The notes beneath the pieces were generated by a model. That model was given only the letters and a program-made list of their open reading frames with translations, was not told the DNA's origin and ran no database searches. A DNA stretch of 16,911 bases from Solirubrobacterales bacterium. GTDB lineage: Bacteria; Actinomycetota; Thermoleophilia; Solirubrobacterales; Solirubrobacteraceae. The DNA lies in the NCBI GenBank assembly GCA_003157595.1, contig PMKB01000308.1:1-16911 (forward strand), in the 5' to 3' direction. How positions within the stretch are numbered: position 1 is the first letter of the stretch; every line of letters starts with the position of its first letter. This document shows, piece by piece, positions 1-7,850 of this stretch. The position numbers and the translations under genes were made by a program.

Positions 1-505
1 GCTCGAGCGAGTGCTGGATGAGGTCGATGTCGTAGGCCTGCGGGTCGAGCTCGACGCTGCCGAGGACTCCCTCGCGCGCGTCGACGCCGCGCTCGCGGAT
101 GCGCGCCGCCGCCGCTGGCGAGGGCTCGATCGCCGTCATCCGCCAGCCGCGCGCGGCGAGCATCGCGGCGGCGTCGCCGCGCCCGGCCCCGACGTCCAGC
201 CCGCGCCCCGCCCGCCGGTCGTGAAGAGCTGCCAGCGGCGGGCGGCGCCAGGCGAGAAAGCCCAGCCAGCGCTGGATCGCCTTCGAGATCAGCGCGACGA
301 GCGGACGGTCGGTCTGCGTGTGCGGTCCGTAGGTGCTCGGGTAGAAGGCGCCCAGCTCGTCCGGGCCGACGAGCGGGAGCGTGACGCCCGCGCCGCACTG
401 CTCGCAGATCGCCACCTCGAAGCGGCCCGGCGTCGCGTTCCCGCGGTCGGGCGAAGAGATGCTCGCCGCCGGAAGCGTCGTGGAGCAGATCGGGCACGCG
501 GCCAT
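1..505 (-). CDS. Class I SAM-dependent methyltransferase with N-terminal zinc-finger-like Cys motif (partial, C-terminus off the left edge)
   Basis: Reading leftward from 505 the frame is open to the window edge. A CPIC motif at residues 4-7 and a CEQC motif about 30 residues on form a probable Cys4 metal site. After a linker comes glycine-rich SAM motif I (LDVGAGRGDAA), then an acidic strand end (IEPSPAA), and the frame ends in DIDLIQHSLE, the usual start of the 'hvLEHv' motif of Methyltransf_23-like enzymes. Enzymes of this build sit in glycan and natural-product clusters and methylate sugars or small acceptors; the substrate is not readable here. I chose ATG 505 because it puts CPIC at the N-terminus and has a TACGCT box 10 nt upstream. 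An in-frame ATG at 574 would add 23 Pro/Ala-rich residues and leave only 15 bp to the divergent gene at 590. About two thirds of a typical protein is visible. Confidence 0.85.
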   Translation of the reverse strand, partial: MAACPICSTTLPAASISSPDRGNATPGRFEVAICEQCGAGVTLPLVGPDELGAFYPSTYGPHTQTDRPLVALISKAIQRWLGFLAWRRPPLAALHDRRAGRGLDVGAGRGDAAAMLAARGWRMTAIEPSPAAAARIRERGVDAREGVLGSVELDPQAYDIDLIQHSLE

Positions 506-515
506 CGGCGCTCGG

Positions 516-521
516 AGCGTA
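516..521 (-). promoter_or_regulatory. Candidate -10 box for the leftward methyltransferase
   Basis: TACGCT on the minus strand lies 10 nt before ATG 505, in the 84-bp divergent gap. It fits a TAnnnT -10 element giving a leaderless or nearly leaderless mRNA. No convincing -35 is seen. The same arrangement recurs at other starts in this window. Confidence 0.3.
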
Positions 522-577
522 TCCGACGGCGTGGCCGGCGAAGCGGCGGGCGGGCGCCATGCATCTTGGCTCATCCA

Positions 578-583
578 TAGGCT
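578..583 (+). promoter_or_regulatory. Candidate -10 box for the rightward methyltransferase
   Basis: TAGGCT ends 6 nt before ATG 590, as expected for a leaderless transcript. The identical hexamer sits upstream of the GTG at 14071. No -35 is recognisable and there is no Shine-Dalgarno sequence before this start. Confidence 0.35.
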
Positions 584-589
584 GCCCGC

Positions 590-1648
590 ATGCACCCGCA
601 CCTGATCGACCTGCTCGCCGACCCCAGGAGCCGCTCGCCGCTGACGCTTGAGCCGGACGCCGCGAGCGTCGACGGCGAGATCACCGCCGGCTTCCTGCGC
701 AGCCAGGACGGGACGCGTTATGAGATCCGCGAGGGAGTGGCGCGAATGGTGCCGGACGTCGATTCGTCGGTGACGGTCGACGAGGGGGCCACGCAGCGCA
801 GCTTCGGCGCGAAATGGGCGCAGTACGAGGAGGCCGAGAAGGATCACCTCGCCGACTTCCAGTACCGCTGGTTCGACGAGCGCTTCGGCTTCGCGGGAGA
901 CGAGGAGTTCGCGTCGTTCCTCGAAGGGCGCCGCGCGATTCTCGATGCCGGCACCGGCCCCGGTTTGTGCGCCGCGCGCTGCGCCCGGCTGGGCTCAGCC
1001 CCGGTCGTGGGGATGGATCTGAGCGAGAGTGTCACCGCCGCCCACCGCCGCTATGCCGACCAGGCGAACCTCGACTACATCCAGGGCGACATCCTCAACC
1101 CGCCCTTTGCCCCGGGAACCTTCGACCTGGTCGTGGCAGACCAGGTGCTGCACCACACGCCGGATTGTGTCGGGGCGTTCGCGAGAATGGCGGAGCTCGT
1201 CGCTCCGGGCGGCCAGATAGCCGCCTACGTGTACCGAAAGAAGCCGATCATTCGGGAGCTGGTCGACGACCACGTGATCGATCTGACCTCGCGGTTGAGC
1301 TTCGAGCAGTGTCTCGAGCTGAGCGAGCAGCTCACGGAGCTCGGACGCGAGCTCTCGCGCACCGAGGCGCGCGTTACGCTCGAGCGCGGCGTTCCGCTTC
1401 TAGGGATCGAGCCGGGCGAGCACGACGTCCAGCGACTTGTCTACTGGACGATGCTGAAGTGCTTCTGGAACGAGGAGCTCGGCTGGCACCAGAGCGTGCT
1501 GGTCAACTACGACTGGTACAGCCCGGTGTTCCGTTCCCGACACACCGAGGAGGAGGTTCTCGGCTGGTGCAGCGACGCGGGCCTCGAGGTGGAGCACCTC
1601 AACGTGATCGAGAGCGGCATCAGCGTGCGGGCGTCGCGCGCGCGCTGA
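590..1648 (+). CDS. Class I SAM-dependent methyltransferase with Trm112-like N-terminal region
   Basis: The protein has 352 residues. The first 55 or so resemble a Trm112-like domain (LIDLLADPRSRSPLTL, then RYEIREGVARMVPD), but the metal-binding cysteines usual there are absent. The Rossmann methyltransferase core follows: motif I ILDAGTGPGLCA at 117-128, the acidic residue D143 in GMDLS, QGD at 165-167, and FDLVVADQVLHHTPD around 178-192. The C-terminal third, with many aromatic residues, probably shapes the acceptor site. In this setting it most likely methylates a sugar or glycan intermediate, though the acceptor is unknown. It is divergent from the methyltransferase to its left and convergent with asnB, with 43 bp between the stops and no clear terminator hairpin. 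The ATG at 590 starts exactly where Trm112-like homology begins. Confidence 0.88.
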   Translation: MHPHLIDLLADPRSRSPLTLEPDAASVDGEITAGFLRSQDGTRYEIREGVARMVPDVDSSVTVDEGATQRSFGAKWAQYEEAEKDHLADFQYRWFDERFGFAGDEEFASFLEGRRAILDAGTGPGLCAARCARLGSAPVVGMDLSESVTAAHRRYADQANLDYIQGDILNPPFAPGTFDLVVADQVLHHTPDCVGAFARMAELVAPGGQIAAYVYRKKPIIRELVDDHVIDLTSRLSFEQCLELSEQLTELGRELSRTEARVTLERGVPLLGIEPGEHDVQRLVYWTMLKCFWNEELGWHQSVLVNYDWYSPVFRSRHTEEEVLGWCSDAGLEVEHLNVIESGISVRASRAR

Positions 1649-1691
1649 GGAAGCTGTCCCGGGATCGTCGCGCAAACGCAGATCTCTCGCC

Positions 1692-3578
1692 CTACGGGTG
1701 CTCGCCCTTGAGGAACGTGTGGCACCACTGCTCGAAGCTGAGCAGCGACCACAGCAGCAATCGGCGGTTCGCCTTGCCTGCAAGGTGCTCCTCGACGAGC
1801 GGCCTGACGCCCGCCGGATCGAGGAACTCATAGATCGCGGCCTGCGGCGAAAGCAGCTGGTCGCGCACGTAGTCGATGCTGTCGCCGCGGAACCAGCTCG
1901 AGTCCGGACCCGTGAATCCCTGTTTGACCTGTTTGGTGACCTCGTCGGGCACGTAGCGCTCCATCACCTGCCGCAGCAGCAGCTTTCCGTCGCGCGTCTT
2001 CTCGAAGTAGCGCTCGGTCTTCGGACCCGGCTCGTTCTCGTTGAGCCGCACGATCTCGCTCAGGTCGCGCAGCTTGAGCCGCACCGGCAGGCGCTGGGCG
2101 AACTCGACGAGGTCGTTGTCGAGAAACGGCACGCGGTTCTCGAGGCTGTGCGCCATGCTCAGCTTGTCCTCGACCACGAATAACCCGTGCAGGAACGTGC
2201 GCGCCTCGAGGTGCAGCGAGTGGTTCACATACTCGTCGGGCGACCTCGGCGCGTCGCCGCTGGGCAGCTCGCCGCGGAAAATCTCGACCGTGTCGATGTC
2301 GCTCAGCTCGCGCCATACGTGCGGAGCGAAGAATTTGGAGCGCAGCTCGTCGGGAACGAGCCGGCTCCAGAATGCGTAGTACTTGCCGATGTAGTCGTCG
2401 ACGTCCAGGTTGACGACGGCGCGGTAGTAGCGCCATGGGTAGCCGGCGAACAGCTCGTCGCCGCCGGAGCCGGTCAGCACGACCTTCACGAAGCGGCTGG
2501 CGAGCCGTGCCAGGTAGTAGTTGGGGTAACACTGCCCGACGCGGGGATCCTCGAGGTGCCAGGTGAGCGCGGGCAGGCAGCGAACCATGTCGCCCGCCTT
2601 CAGCACCGCCTCGTACTGCTCGGTCTGGAACTGGTAGGACATCGCCTCAGCCTTGGCGCGCTCGTCCACTGCGACCTCGAGTCCGACGCGCGAGGTCATG
2701 TCGAAACCGACGGTGAACGTGTTCAGGTGCGGCAGCTCGAGTGCGGCGAGCGCCGTGATGCTGCCGGAGTCCATGCCGCCGGACAGATGCGCGCCGACCG
2801 GCACGTCCGAGACGAGCTGGCGGCTGACGGCCTGACGGAACAGGCGATCGAGCTCTTCGAGGTACTCCTCGTCGGAGACGCCGTCGCCCCCGTCGCGGAA
2901 GTCGTAGTCCCAGTAGCGCTCCAGCCGTAGGGGGCCCGGCTCGACCTTGAGCAGAACGCGATGGCCCGGTCGCATCAGCTTCACGCCCGCGAACAGCGTG
3001 CCGTCAGTAAAGATGTTCTGGAAGGTGAAGTACTCGAGCAGGTGCGGCAGGCTGACGGCCGCGGCCAGGCCGTCATGGGCGAGCAGGGACTTGATCTCGG
3101 AGGCGAACAGGACGACCGGCCCGACCTCCGCGTAGTAGAGCGGCTTGATGCCGTAGCGGTCGCGGGCGAGGAACAGCTCTCGCCGGGCGCGGTCCCAGAT
3201 CGCCAGTCCGAACATGCCGTTGAAGCGCTCGACGCAGCGGGTTCCCCATTCCGCGTAGGCGTTCAGCACGACCTCGGTGTCGGTCGCCGTACGGAAGCGC
3301 CGGCCCTTCTTTTCGAGCTCGGTCCGCAGCTCGCGGTAGTTGTAGAGCTCGCCGTTGTAGGTGATCACGTAGTCGCCGGTGGCGTCGACCATCGGCTGGT
3401 CGCCCTCGGGTCGCGGGTCGATGATCGCGAGACGGCGGTTGGCGAGTCCGACCGGCCCGTCCGCGTACTGGCCTTCGCCGTCGGGTCCGCGGTGGGCGAT
3501 CACATCGCTCATGCGGCGAAGCAGCGCGATCGGAATCGGCGCGCCGGACCGATCCAGCGCCCCCGCGATGCCGCACAT
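1692..3578 (-). CDS. asnB: Asparagine synthase (glutamine-hydrolysing)-type amidotransferase
   Basis: The 628-residue protein is full length for the class II AsnB family. The N-terminal Ntn glutaminase domain (about 1-215) starts with the Cys2 nucleophile in MCGIAG and has HRGPDG at 29-34, RRLAIID at 48-54 and NGELYN at 75-80. The C-terminal synthetase domain has the ATP pyrophosphatase loop SGGMDS at 266-271 and a later GSGGDELFAGYPWR segment. The family moves ammonia from glutamine to an adenylated carboxylate. Free asparagine synthesis is possible, but copies inside polysaccharide clusters are often thought to amidate uronic-acid sugars, and I infer that role from context. The start is fixed by the catalytic Cys at position 2. 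The gene is divergent from the glycosyltransferase at 3760. Its 5' end and upstream region are duplicated near 7891-8157. Confidence 0.93.
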   Translation of the reverse strand: MCGIAGALDRSGAPIPIALLRRMSDVIAHRGPDGEGQYADGPVGLANRRLAIIDPRPEGDQPMVDATGDYVITYNGELYNYRELRTELEKKGRRFRTATDTEVVLNAYAEWGTRCVERFNGMFGLAIWDRARRELFLARDRYGIKPLYYAEVGPVVLFASEIKSLLAHDGLAAAVSLPHLLEYFTFQNIFTDGTLFAGVKLMRPGHRVLLKVEPGPLRLERYWDYDFRDGGDGVSDEEYLEELDRLFRQAVSRQLVSDVPVGAHLSGGMDSGSITALAALELPHLNTFTVGFDMTSRVGLEVAVDERAKAEAMSYQFQTEQYEAVLKAGDMVRCLPALTWHLEDPRVGQCYPNYYLARLASRFVKVVLTGSGGDELFAGYPWRYYRAVVNLDVDDYIGKYYAFWSRLVPDELRSKFFAPHVWRELSDIDTVEIFRGELPSGDAPRSPDEYVNHSLHLEARTFLHGLFVVEDKLSMAHSLENRVPFLDNDLVEFAQRLPVRLKLRDLSEIVRLNENEPGPKTERYFEKTRDGKLLLRQVMERYVPDEVTKQVKQGFTGPDSSWFRGDSIDYVRDQLLSPQAAIYEFLDPAGVRPLVEEHLAGKANRRLLLWSLLSFEQWCHTFLKGEHP

Positions 3579-3700
3579 CGCTACAGCTCCGGTGCCGGCC
3601 GGCGCTCGTCGCTGCGCGGCGGCGCCCCGCCTGGTGCGGCGGTCGATCCGGGTAGCGCCGCGCGGGTCCTGTTGGGCACGAGGAGCGCAACGTTAGCGCA
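3431..3700. repeat. Direct repeat copy A: asnB codons 1 to about 49 plus its upstream region
   Basis: This stretch aligns in the same orientation with 7891-8157, offset about 4460 bases. Hand-aligned sub-blocks give 35/36 identities (3541-3576 against 8001-8036), 35/40 (3501-3540) and 33/36 in non-coding DNA (3614-3649 against 8071-8106). It covers the start of the intact asnB and most of the divergent intergenic region. On the asnB strand, TAACGT at 3695-3690 is matched by TAAGGT at 8152-8147, a possible shared -10 about 110 nt ahead of each start. Confidence 0.85.
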
Positions 3701-3716
3701 ACGAGCGCTCGGCACC

Positions 3717-3734
3717 CCCGCCGGTAGCGGCGGG
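3717..3734. promoter_or_regulatory. Inverted repeat in the asnB/glycosyltransferase divergent region
   Basis: A perfect 7-bp inverted repeat (CCCGCCG, loop GTAG, CGGCGGG) ends 9 bp before the CATAAT box at 3744. It could be an operator or small hairpin acting on the rightward promoter. It lies just outside the duplicated block and has no counterpart near 8160-8200. In GC-rich DNA a stem this short can arise by chance. Confidence 0.3.
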
Positions 3735-3743
3735 AGCGTAGGC

Positions 3744-3749
3744 CATAAT
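3744..3749 (+). promoter_or_regulatory. Candidate -10 box for the glycosyltransferase-flippase pair
   Basis: CATAAT, inside the A/T-richer run TAGGCCATAAT (3739-3749), is the best -10 match in the 3579-3759 divergent region and ends 10 nt before ATG 3760. If it is used, the upstream in-frame ATG at 3748 lies within the promoter and cannot be the start. No clear -35 is visible. Confidence 0.4.
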
Positions 3750-3759
3750 GGTCCGGCAG

Positions 3760-5142
3760 ATGTCGCTTCCCGCCAGCGCTTCGCACGCCGTGCCAGGATC
3801 GCTGGAGCGCCCGCTGCGCATAGCGATCTTTGACAACCTCGCGAACAGCGCCTACATCCAGGCGAAGGCGATGCGGCGCCTGGGTCAGGGCGCCGATCTC
3901 GTGCTCGATCCGCTCGACGACTACGCGATGAGCGACCCGCGCTGGGAGGACCTCGACCTCGAACTGCCCAACGACAAGCTGTTCGCGCCGCCGCTTCCGC
4001 CGGCCGACCTTCCCGACTGGGTTCGCAGCGAACCTCCGGCAGGGAACCATCGCAAGGGCGGGCGGATCGAGCGAAACCTCGGGTTGCTGCGGCAGGCCCC
4101 GAGCAGCTGGCCGGCCTGGTCGCTGGCGACGCGCCGCGCCGGCTGGCGCGGCGCGCGGATGGTGCTCGAGCGAGCCTGGGTCGTGCGCACGCTGGCCACC
4201 TACGACTGCGTGATCGCTTACGGCATGGGGCCGGTGTGGGCCGCGTTGGCCGGTGTGCCGTTTCTCGCCGAGACCTGGGGAGGTGACATCACGATGCTGC
4301 CGTTCTATGACACCGGCGACTGGGAGGGGCACGACTTGCTGCCATTGCCCGGGCAGCCCAGCGAGCTGTTCGCCCAAGCGCGCCTGCAGCGACTGGGCTA
4401 TGAGCGGGCGTCGCGCATCCTGCTCACCGATCCCCGCTTCATCGCCTACGGCGAGCGGCTCGGGCAGGGTGACAAGTGCGTGCCGTTCGGTTTCGTGATC
4501 GACACCGAGAAGTACGCACCCGGAGCGGAGCCCGAGCTGCGTACCGAGCTACTGGCCGGGCGCGACGGCCTGATCGTGTTCGTTCCCTCGCGCCAGGACT
4601 GGTATTGGAAGGGCTCAGATCGGCTGCTGCGAGGCTTCGCCGCCGCCTGCGAGGGGCGCCCCGACGCCGTGCTGGTGTGCGCCGGCTGGGGTGCCGATCT
4701 GGACCGCTCCGAGGCGCTGATCGCCGAACTCGACATCGCCGACCGCGTGCGCCTGCTCCCACACGCGATGTCCAAAGGGCGTTTGCGGCGCTACTACCGC
4801 GCGGCGGACATCGTCGCCGACCAGTTCACGATCGGCTCCTACGGCGGCTCCTCCCTGGAGGCGATGAGCTGCGCACGGCCGCTGCTGATCAGTCTCGATC
4901 CGGACCGCTTCGCGGGACGCTTCGCCACGTTTCCGCCGGTCGCCAACGTCTCCAAGCCGGAGCAGATCGCCGCGGCGCTGCGGCGACTCTTCGACGATCG
5001 CGACGCGCGCGCGCGGCTCGGCGAACAGGCGCGCGAATGGGTGATCGAGAACCACGGGCCGACGCTCGCCGCGCGCGCGATCGAGCTGTGCCAGGAGGCG
5101 GTCAGCGAGGCGGCCGCGCGCCGGCACGCGAAAACGCGATGA
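3760..5142 (+). CDS. GT4-like (GT-B fold) glycosyltransferase
   Basis: The product has about 460 residues with a two-domain GT-B layout. The N-terminal half begins LRIAIFDNLANSAY and carries the acceptor-side stretch FLAETWGGDITMLPF. The C-terminal half has a donor-domain strand (IVFVPSRQDWYWKGSDRLL), RAADIVADQF and GGSSLEAMSCARP. The second Glu of the usual EX7E pair is present (about residue 367), but the first is replaced by Gly, as in the two relatives at 6621 and 10264. It probably adds a nucleotide-activated sugar to a lipid-linked intermediate in the cytoplasm; donor and acceptor are unknown. I prefer ATG 3760 (MSLPAS) to ATG 3748 because of the CATAAT box at 3744. The stop overlaps the flippase ATG by 4 bp (ATGA), indicating translational coupling. 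Confidence 0.87.
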   Translation: MSLPASASHAVPGSLERPLRIAIFDNLANSAYIQAKAMRRLGQGADLVLDPLDDYAMSDPRWEDLDLELPNDKLFAPPLPPADLPDWVRSEPPAGNHRKGGRIERNLGLLRQAPSSWPAWSLATRRAGWRGARMVLERAWVVRTLATYDCVIAYGMGPVWAALAGVPFLAETWGGDITMLPFYDTGDWEGHDLLPLPGQPSELFAQARLQRLGYERASRILLTDPRFIAYGERLGQGDKCVPFGFVIDTEKYAPGAEPELRTELLAGRDGLIVFVPSRQDWYWKGSDRLLRGFAAACEGRPDAVLVCAGWGADLDRSEALIAELDIADRVRLLPHAMSKGRLRRYYRAADIVADQFTIGSYGGSSLEAMSCARPLLISLDPDRFAGRFATFPPVANVSKPEQIAAALRRLFDDRDARARLGEQAREWVIENHGPTLAARAIELCQEAVSEAAARRHAKTR

Positions 5143-6620
5143 ACGGGCACATCGCCCGGTTGGGGCGCCAGACGGTCGTCTACGGTTTCAGCGGCGTCGC
5201 CCAGCAGTTCCTCGGCGTGATCACCGTGCCGGTCATGGCGCGCGTGTTCACAACGAACCAGTACGGCGTCCTGACGCTTGTCACCACGGCGATCGCGGCC
5301 GTCGCGATCTTCGTCGATCTCGGGCTCGCCTCCGCCTCGCAGCGCTCGTTCTACGACTACGCCGACTCCGACGCCGACAAGCGTCGCGTCGTGCTTTCCA
5401 CGGCGCTGATCACCTCGCTGTCTGCCGCGCTCCTAGTGGCCGCTGCGGTAATTCTCCTGCGCGACCCGCTTTCGCAGTTCCTGTTTCAAAGCCACCGCTA
5501 CGCAACGCTGCTGATCATCGCGGCGGTGACGCTGCCGCTGACGGCCCTGATGAGCTTCTCGCGCGAGATCATGCGGCTGCACTTCCGCGCCTGGCAGTTC
5601 TTCACCTCGTCGATCCTCGCAGCGGTCGCGGGGACGGTCTTCATCATCGTGTCGCTGGTCGTGCTGAAGCTCGGCCTGCGGGGCGTGCTGCTGAGCGGCG
5701 CCGGCGCGGCCGGGCTCGCCGGGATCTACGGCATGGTGAGTGTCCGCCGCGACATCGGTCGCAGCGTCTCGCGCAGCGAGCTGCGCACGATGATGGACTA
5801 CGGCCTGCCGCTCGTGCCGACCGCCGCCGCGCTGTGGGCGCTCGCGCTGATCGACCGGATCATGCTTGAGCACCTCGTCGCTCACCACGCGGCGCTGAGC
5901 GAGCTCGGCGAGTACGGGATGGCCAATCAGCTGGTGCTGGTGATGGCGCTCGCCACGACCGCGTTCGCGACAGCGTTCTCGCCGTTCATGCTGTCGCTGT
6001 TCTCGCAGGACCCCGAGGAGGAGAAGCGGGTGCGGGCGACGGTCCTCACGGTGATGGCGGTCCTCTTCGCGCTGCTCGCCGTCGGCGTGTCGCTATATGC
6101 CCGTGAGGTCTTCGAACTGGTCGCGCCTCGCTTTCACACGGCGTATGAGGCGGTCGGGCTGCTCTCGGTAGGTGGTGCCGCAAACGCCGTCGCGCTGATC
6201 GCGCTCTCAGGCATCACGCTGGCGCGAAAGACGCGGCGCTTGATCTGGTTCACCGGTGCCGCGGCGGCGCTGAACATCGGCGTCAACCTGATCGTCATCC
6301 CGCTGTGGGGAATGGTCGGCGCCGCATTCGCCACCGCAATCGCCTACGCGCTGCTGTTCGCGCTGTACTACGTCAGCGCCCAGCGCGTCTATCCGACTCC
6401 CTACAAGCCTGGACGCGTGCTCCGCGTGGCATTGCTGGCAATCCTGCCGGTCGCCGTCGGCGCGATTCCGATCGCGCCTGTGGCGCTGGCGCTGGCGCTG
6501 AAGACCGCGACGCTCGCCGCCTTCCTCGTGGGTGTTTGGGCGTTCCGCGTGATCGAGCCCAGCGAGTTCGCGACGCTGCGGGCGATGGTCCGCCAGCGCG
6601 TGCGCCCGCTCCAAGGCTGA
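5139..6620 (+). CDS. Wzx-type polysaccharide flippase (oligosaccharide-lipid translocase)
   Basis: The product has 493 mostly hydrophobic residues with about 12-14 predicted membrane segments, matching the polysaccharide biosynthesis (RfbX/Wzx, MOP exporter superfamily) proteins. The N-terminus LGRQTVVYGFSGVAQQFLG followed by VPVMARVFTTNQYGVLTLV is the usual family opening: an amphipathic start, then a helix ending in an 'eYG' turn. A charged loop (FYDYADSDADKRR) follows the second helix. It should move lipid-linked sugar units across the cytoplasmic membrane, making it the exporter of this locus. It starts within the stop of the upstream glycosyltransferase (ATGA) and is probably co-translated with it. 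Its stop (6618-6620) directly abuts the stop of the opposing gene at 6621, leaving no room for a terminator. Confidence 0.92.
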   Translation: MNGHIARLGRQTVVYGFSGVAQQFLGVITVPVMARVFTTNQYGVLTLVTTAIAAVAIFVDLGLASASQRSFYDYADSDADKRRVVLSTALITSLSAALLVAAAVILLRDPLSQFLFQSHRYATLLIIAAVTLPLTALMSFSREIMRLHFRAWQFFTSSILAAVAGTVFIIVSLVVLKLGLRGVLLSGAGAAGLAGIYGMVSVRRDIGRSVSRSELRTMMDYGLPLVPTAAALWALALIDRIMLEHLVAHHAALSELGEYGMANQLVLVMALATTAFATAFSPFMLSLFSQDPEEEKRVRATVLTVMAVLFALLAVGVSLYAREVFELVAPRFHTAYEAVGLLSVGGAANAVALIALSGITLARKTRRLIWFTGAAAALNIGVNLIVIPLWGMVGAAFATAIAYALLFALYYVSAQRVYPTPYKPGRVLRVALLAILPVAVGAIPIAPVALALALKTATLAAFLVGVWAFRVIEPSEFATLRAMVRQRVRPLQG

Positions 6621-7850
6621 TCAGTCCGGCGCCGCCACGGGCGGCTGGGTCAGCGGCTCGCCGTTCCAGACGTGGCGAATCAGCCCGTCCCAGACCGCGC
6701 CGACCGCCTCGTAGGAGTGGTTGGCGAGCACGAAGCGCCGGCCGGCCTCCCCGAGTGCGCGCCGGCGGGCCGGATCCTCGACCAGACGGCGCAGCTCGCG
6801 CTCGAGCGTGTCGAGGTCTGCGTCGACGATCGGCAGGCCCCGCGAGTCCAGATCGGCGCGCACGTCGTCGGGCAGCGAGCTCAGCGCCGACAGCACCGGG
6901 CGTGACATGGCCATCCCCTCGATCGCAAACATCGCATAGCCGGCGACGAACTGGTCGGCGACCACATCCGAGTCGATGATCGCGGCCCGCACCTCCTCGT
7001 TGGGACGCTGCTCCAGCAACGCGAGGCGCACGCCCAGGCCCTCGCCAGCCAGCCGCTCGACGACTTCGATCAGGCGGTCGGAGCCCTTGATCCTGCGGTG
7101 GTTGGGCGCGTGCACGACGACGACCTCCCCGCTGCGGCCGTCGCCGTCGCCCGCCTTCGGCTCCGCCGCCCAGTGGTCCTTGTCGATCGCGATCTGGGTC
7201 GGCCACAGGACGTCCCAGCGAGGCATGAAGCCGTACTGGTAGTTGCGGATCACAAGATCCGCCCAGCGCGCGAACTCGAGCACCCGGCGGCGCACGCGCT
7301 CGCCGTCGCGCGCGATCGACGGATAGTCCTCCAGCAGCCGCTGCTCGGTGACGCCCAGGTGGCCGGGCACGGCGATGTCGCTGCCGTAGGGCGAGACGAT
7401 GATCCGCTTGCCCGCCAGGCGCAGCAGCGGCAGTTCGAGCCGGCGCAGCGCGGTGCCCCGCAGGAACCCGCCATCGAAATAGCAGAGGTAGATGTCGGCG
7501 TTGCGCAACATCCAGAGGAAGACGGCGTAGGCCCGCAGCGGGTCAAACGCCAGACCGCGCGGCAGGAACTCGTCGTAGTGGCGGTCGAAGTCGGAGCGCT
7601 CGTGCATCGCGTAGTGGCCGAACACGCAGGTCTGCGACTCATAGCCGAGCGCGCGCAGCGAGTGCGACCAGTACTTGATCGCGATCACAGGGACCGGGCC
7701 CCAGACGAGCCGCGGCCGCTCGCCGGCGCGGCGGCGGCGGGCACTCTCGCGTCGCGACGAAAGCGCGGCCGCAAGCACCAGCGGCAGTCCGGGCACCGCC
7801 ACCAGCAGGCGGATGACCGCGCGCAGGCCCGGTAGCGCACGCGTTCTCAC
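6621..7850 (-). CDS. GT4-like glycosyltransferase with N-terminal hydrophobic anchor
   Basis: The product has 409 residues. Residues about 11-31 form a hydrophobic segment followed by an Arg-rich run (SSRRESARRRR), suggesting a membrane anchor with the catalytic part in the cytoplasm. Later come VSPYGSDIAVPG near 152-163, the donor-domain signature HAPNHRRIKGS at 247-257, VVADQF at 296-301 and AIEGMAMSRP at 309-318. Glu311 matches the second Glu of EX7E; the first is replaced by Ala. It is closest in this window to the enzyme at 10264-11337, which has the same HAP-N/SN-KG and DQ pattern. The GTG start overlaps the stop of the truncated asnB by 4 bp (GTGA). The gene is therefore last in an asnB-stub-to-glycosyltransferase unit, transcribed toward the flippase. 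Donor and acceptor are unknown. Confidence 0.86.
   Translation of the reverse strand: MRTRALPGLRAVIRLLVAVPGLPLVLAAALSSRRESARRRRAGERPRLVWGPVPVIAIKYWSHSLRALGYESQTCVFGHYAMHERSDFDRHYDEFLPRGLAFDPLRAYAVFLWMLRNADIYLCYFDGGFLRGTALRRLELPLLRLAGKRIIVSPYGSDIAVPGHLGVTEQRLLEDYPSIARDGERVRRRVLEFARWADLVIRNYQYGFMPRWDVLWPTQIAIDKDHWAAEPKAGDGDGRSGEVVVVHAPNHRRIKGSDRLIEVVERLAGEGLGVRLALLEQRPNEEVRAAIIDSDVVADQFVAGYAMFAIEGMAMSRPVLSALSSLPDDVRADLDSRGLPIVDADLDTLERELRRLVEDPARRRALGEAGRRFVLANHSYEAVGAVWDGLIRHVWNGEPLTQPPVAAPD

Noticed and set aside
506..574. Upstream ATG 574 for the left-edge methyltransferase
   Set aside because: It adds only Pro/Ala-rich residues ahead of CPIC and leaves 15 bp between divergent genes. Kept as an alternative.
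11..580. Rightward open frame at the left edge
   Set aside because: It is antisense to the methyltransferase read leftward, which has CPIC/CEQC and SAM motif I. The rightward product is Arg/Asp-rich and featureless.
1649..1691. Terminator between the second methyltransferase and asnB
   Set aside because: Only the short palindrome CCCGGG is present; no hairpin followed by a T-run can be drawn.
3073..4377. Long leftward open frame spanning the start of asnB and the divergent glycosyltransferase
   Set aside because: It is out of frame with both genes, crosses an intergenic region, and its product is Arg/Pro/Ala-rich without any family motif. It is a by-product of high GC.
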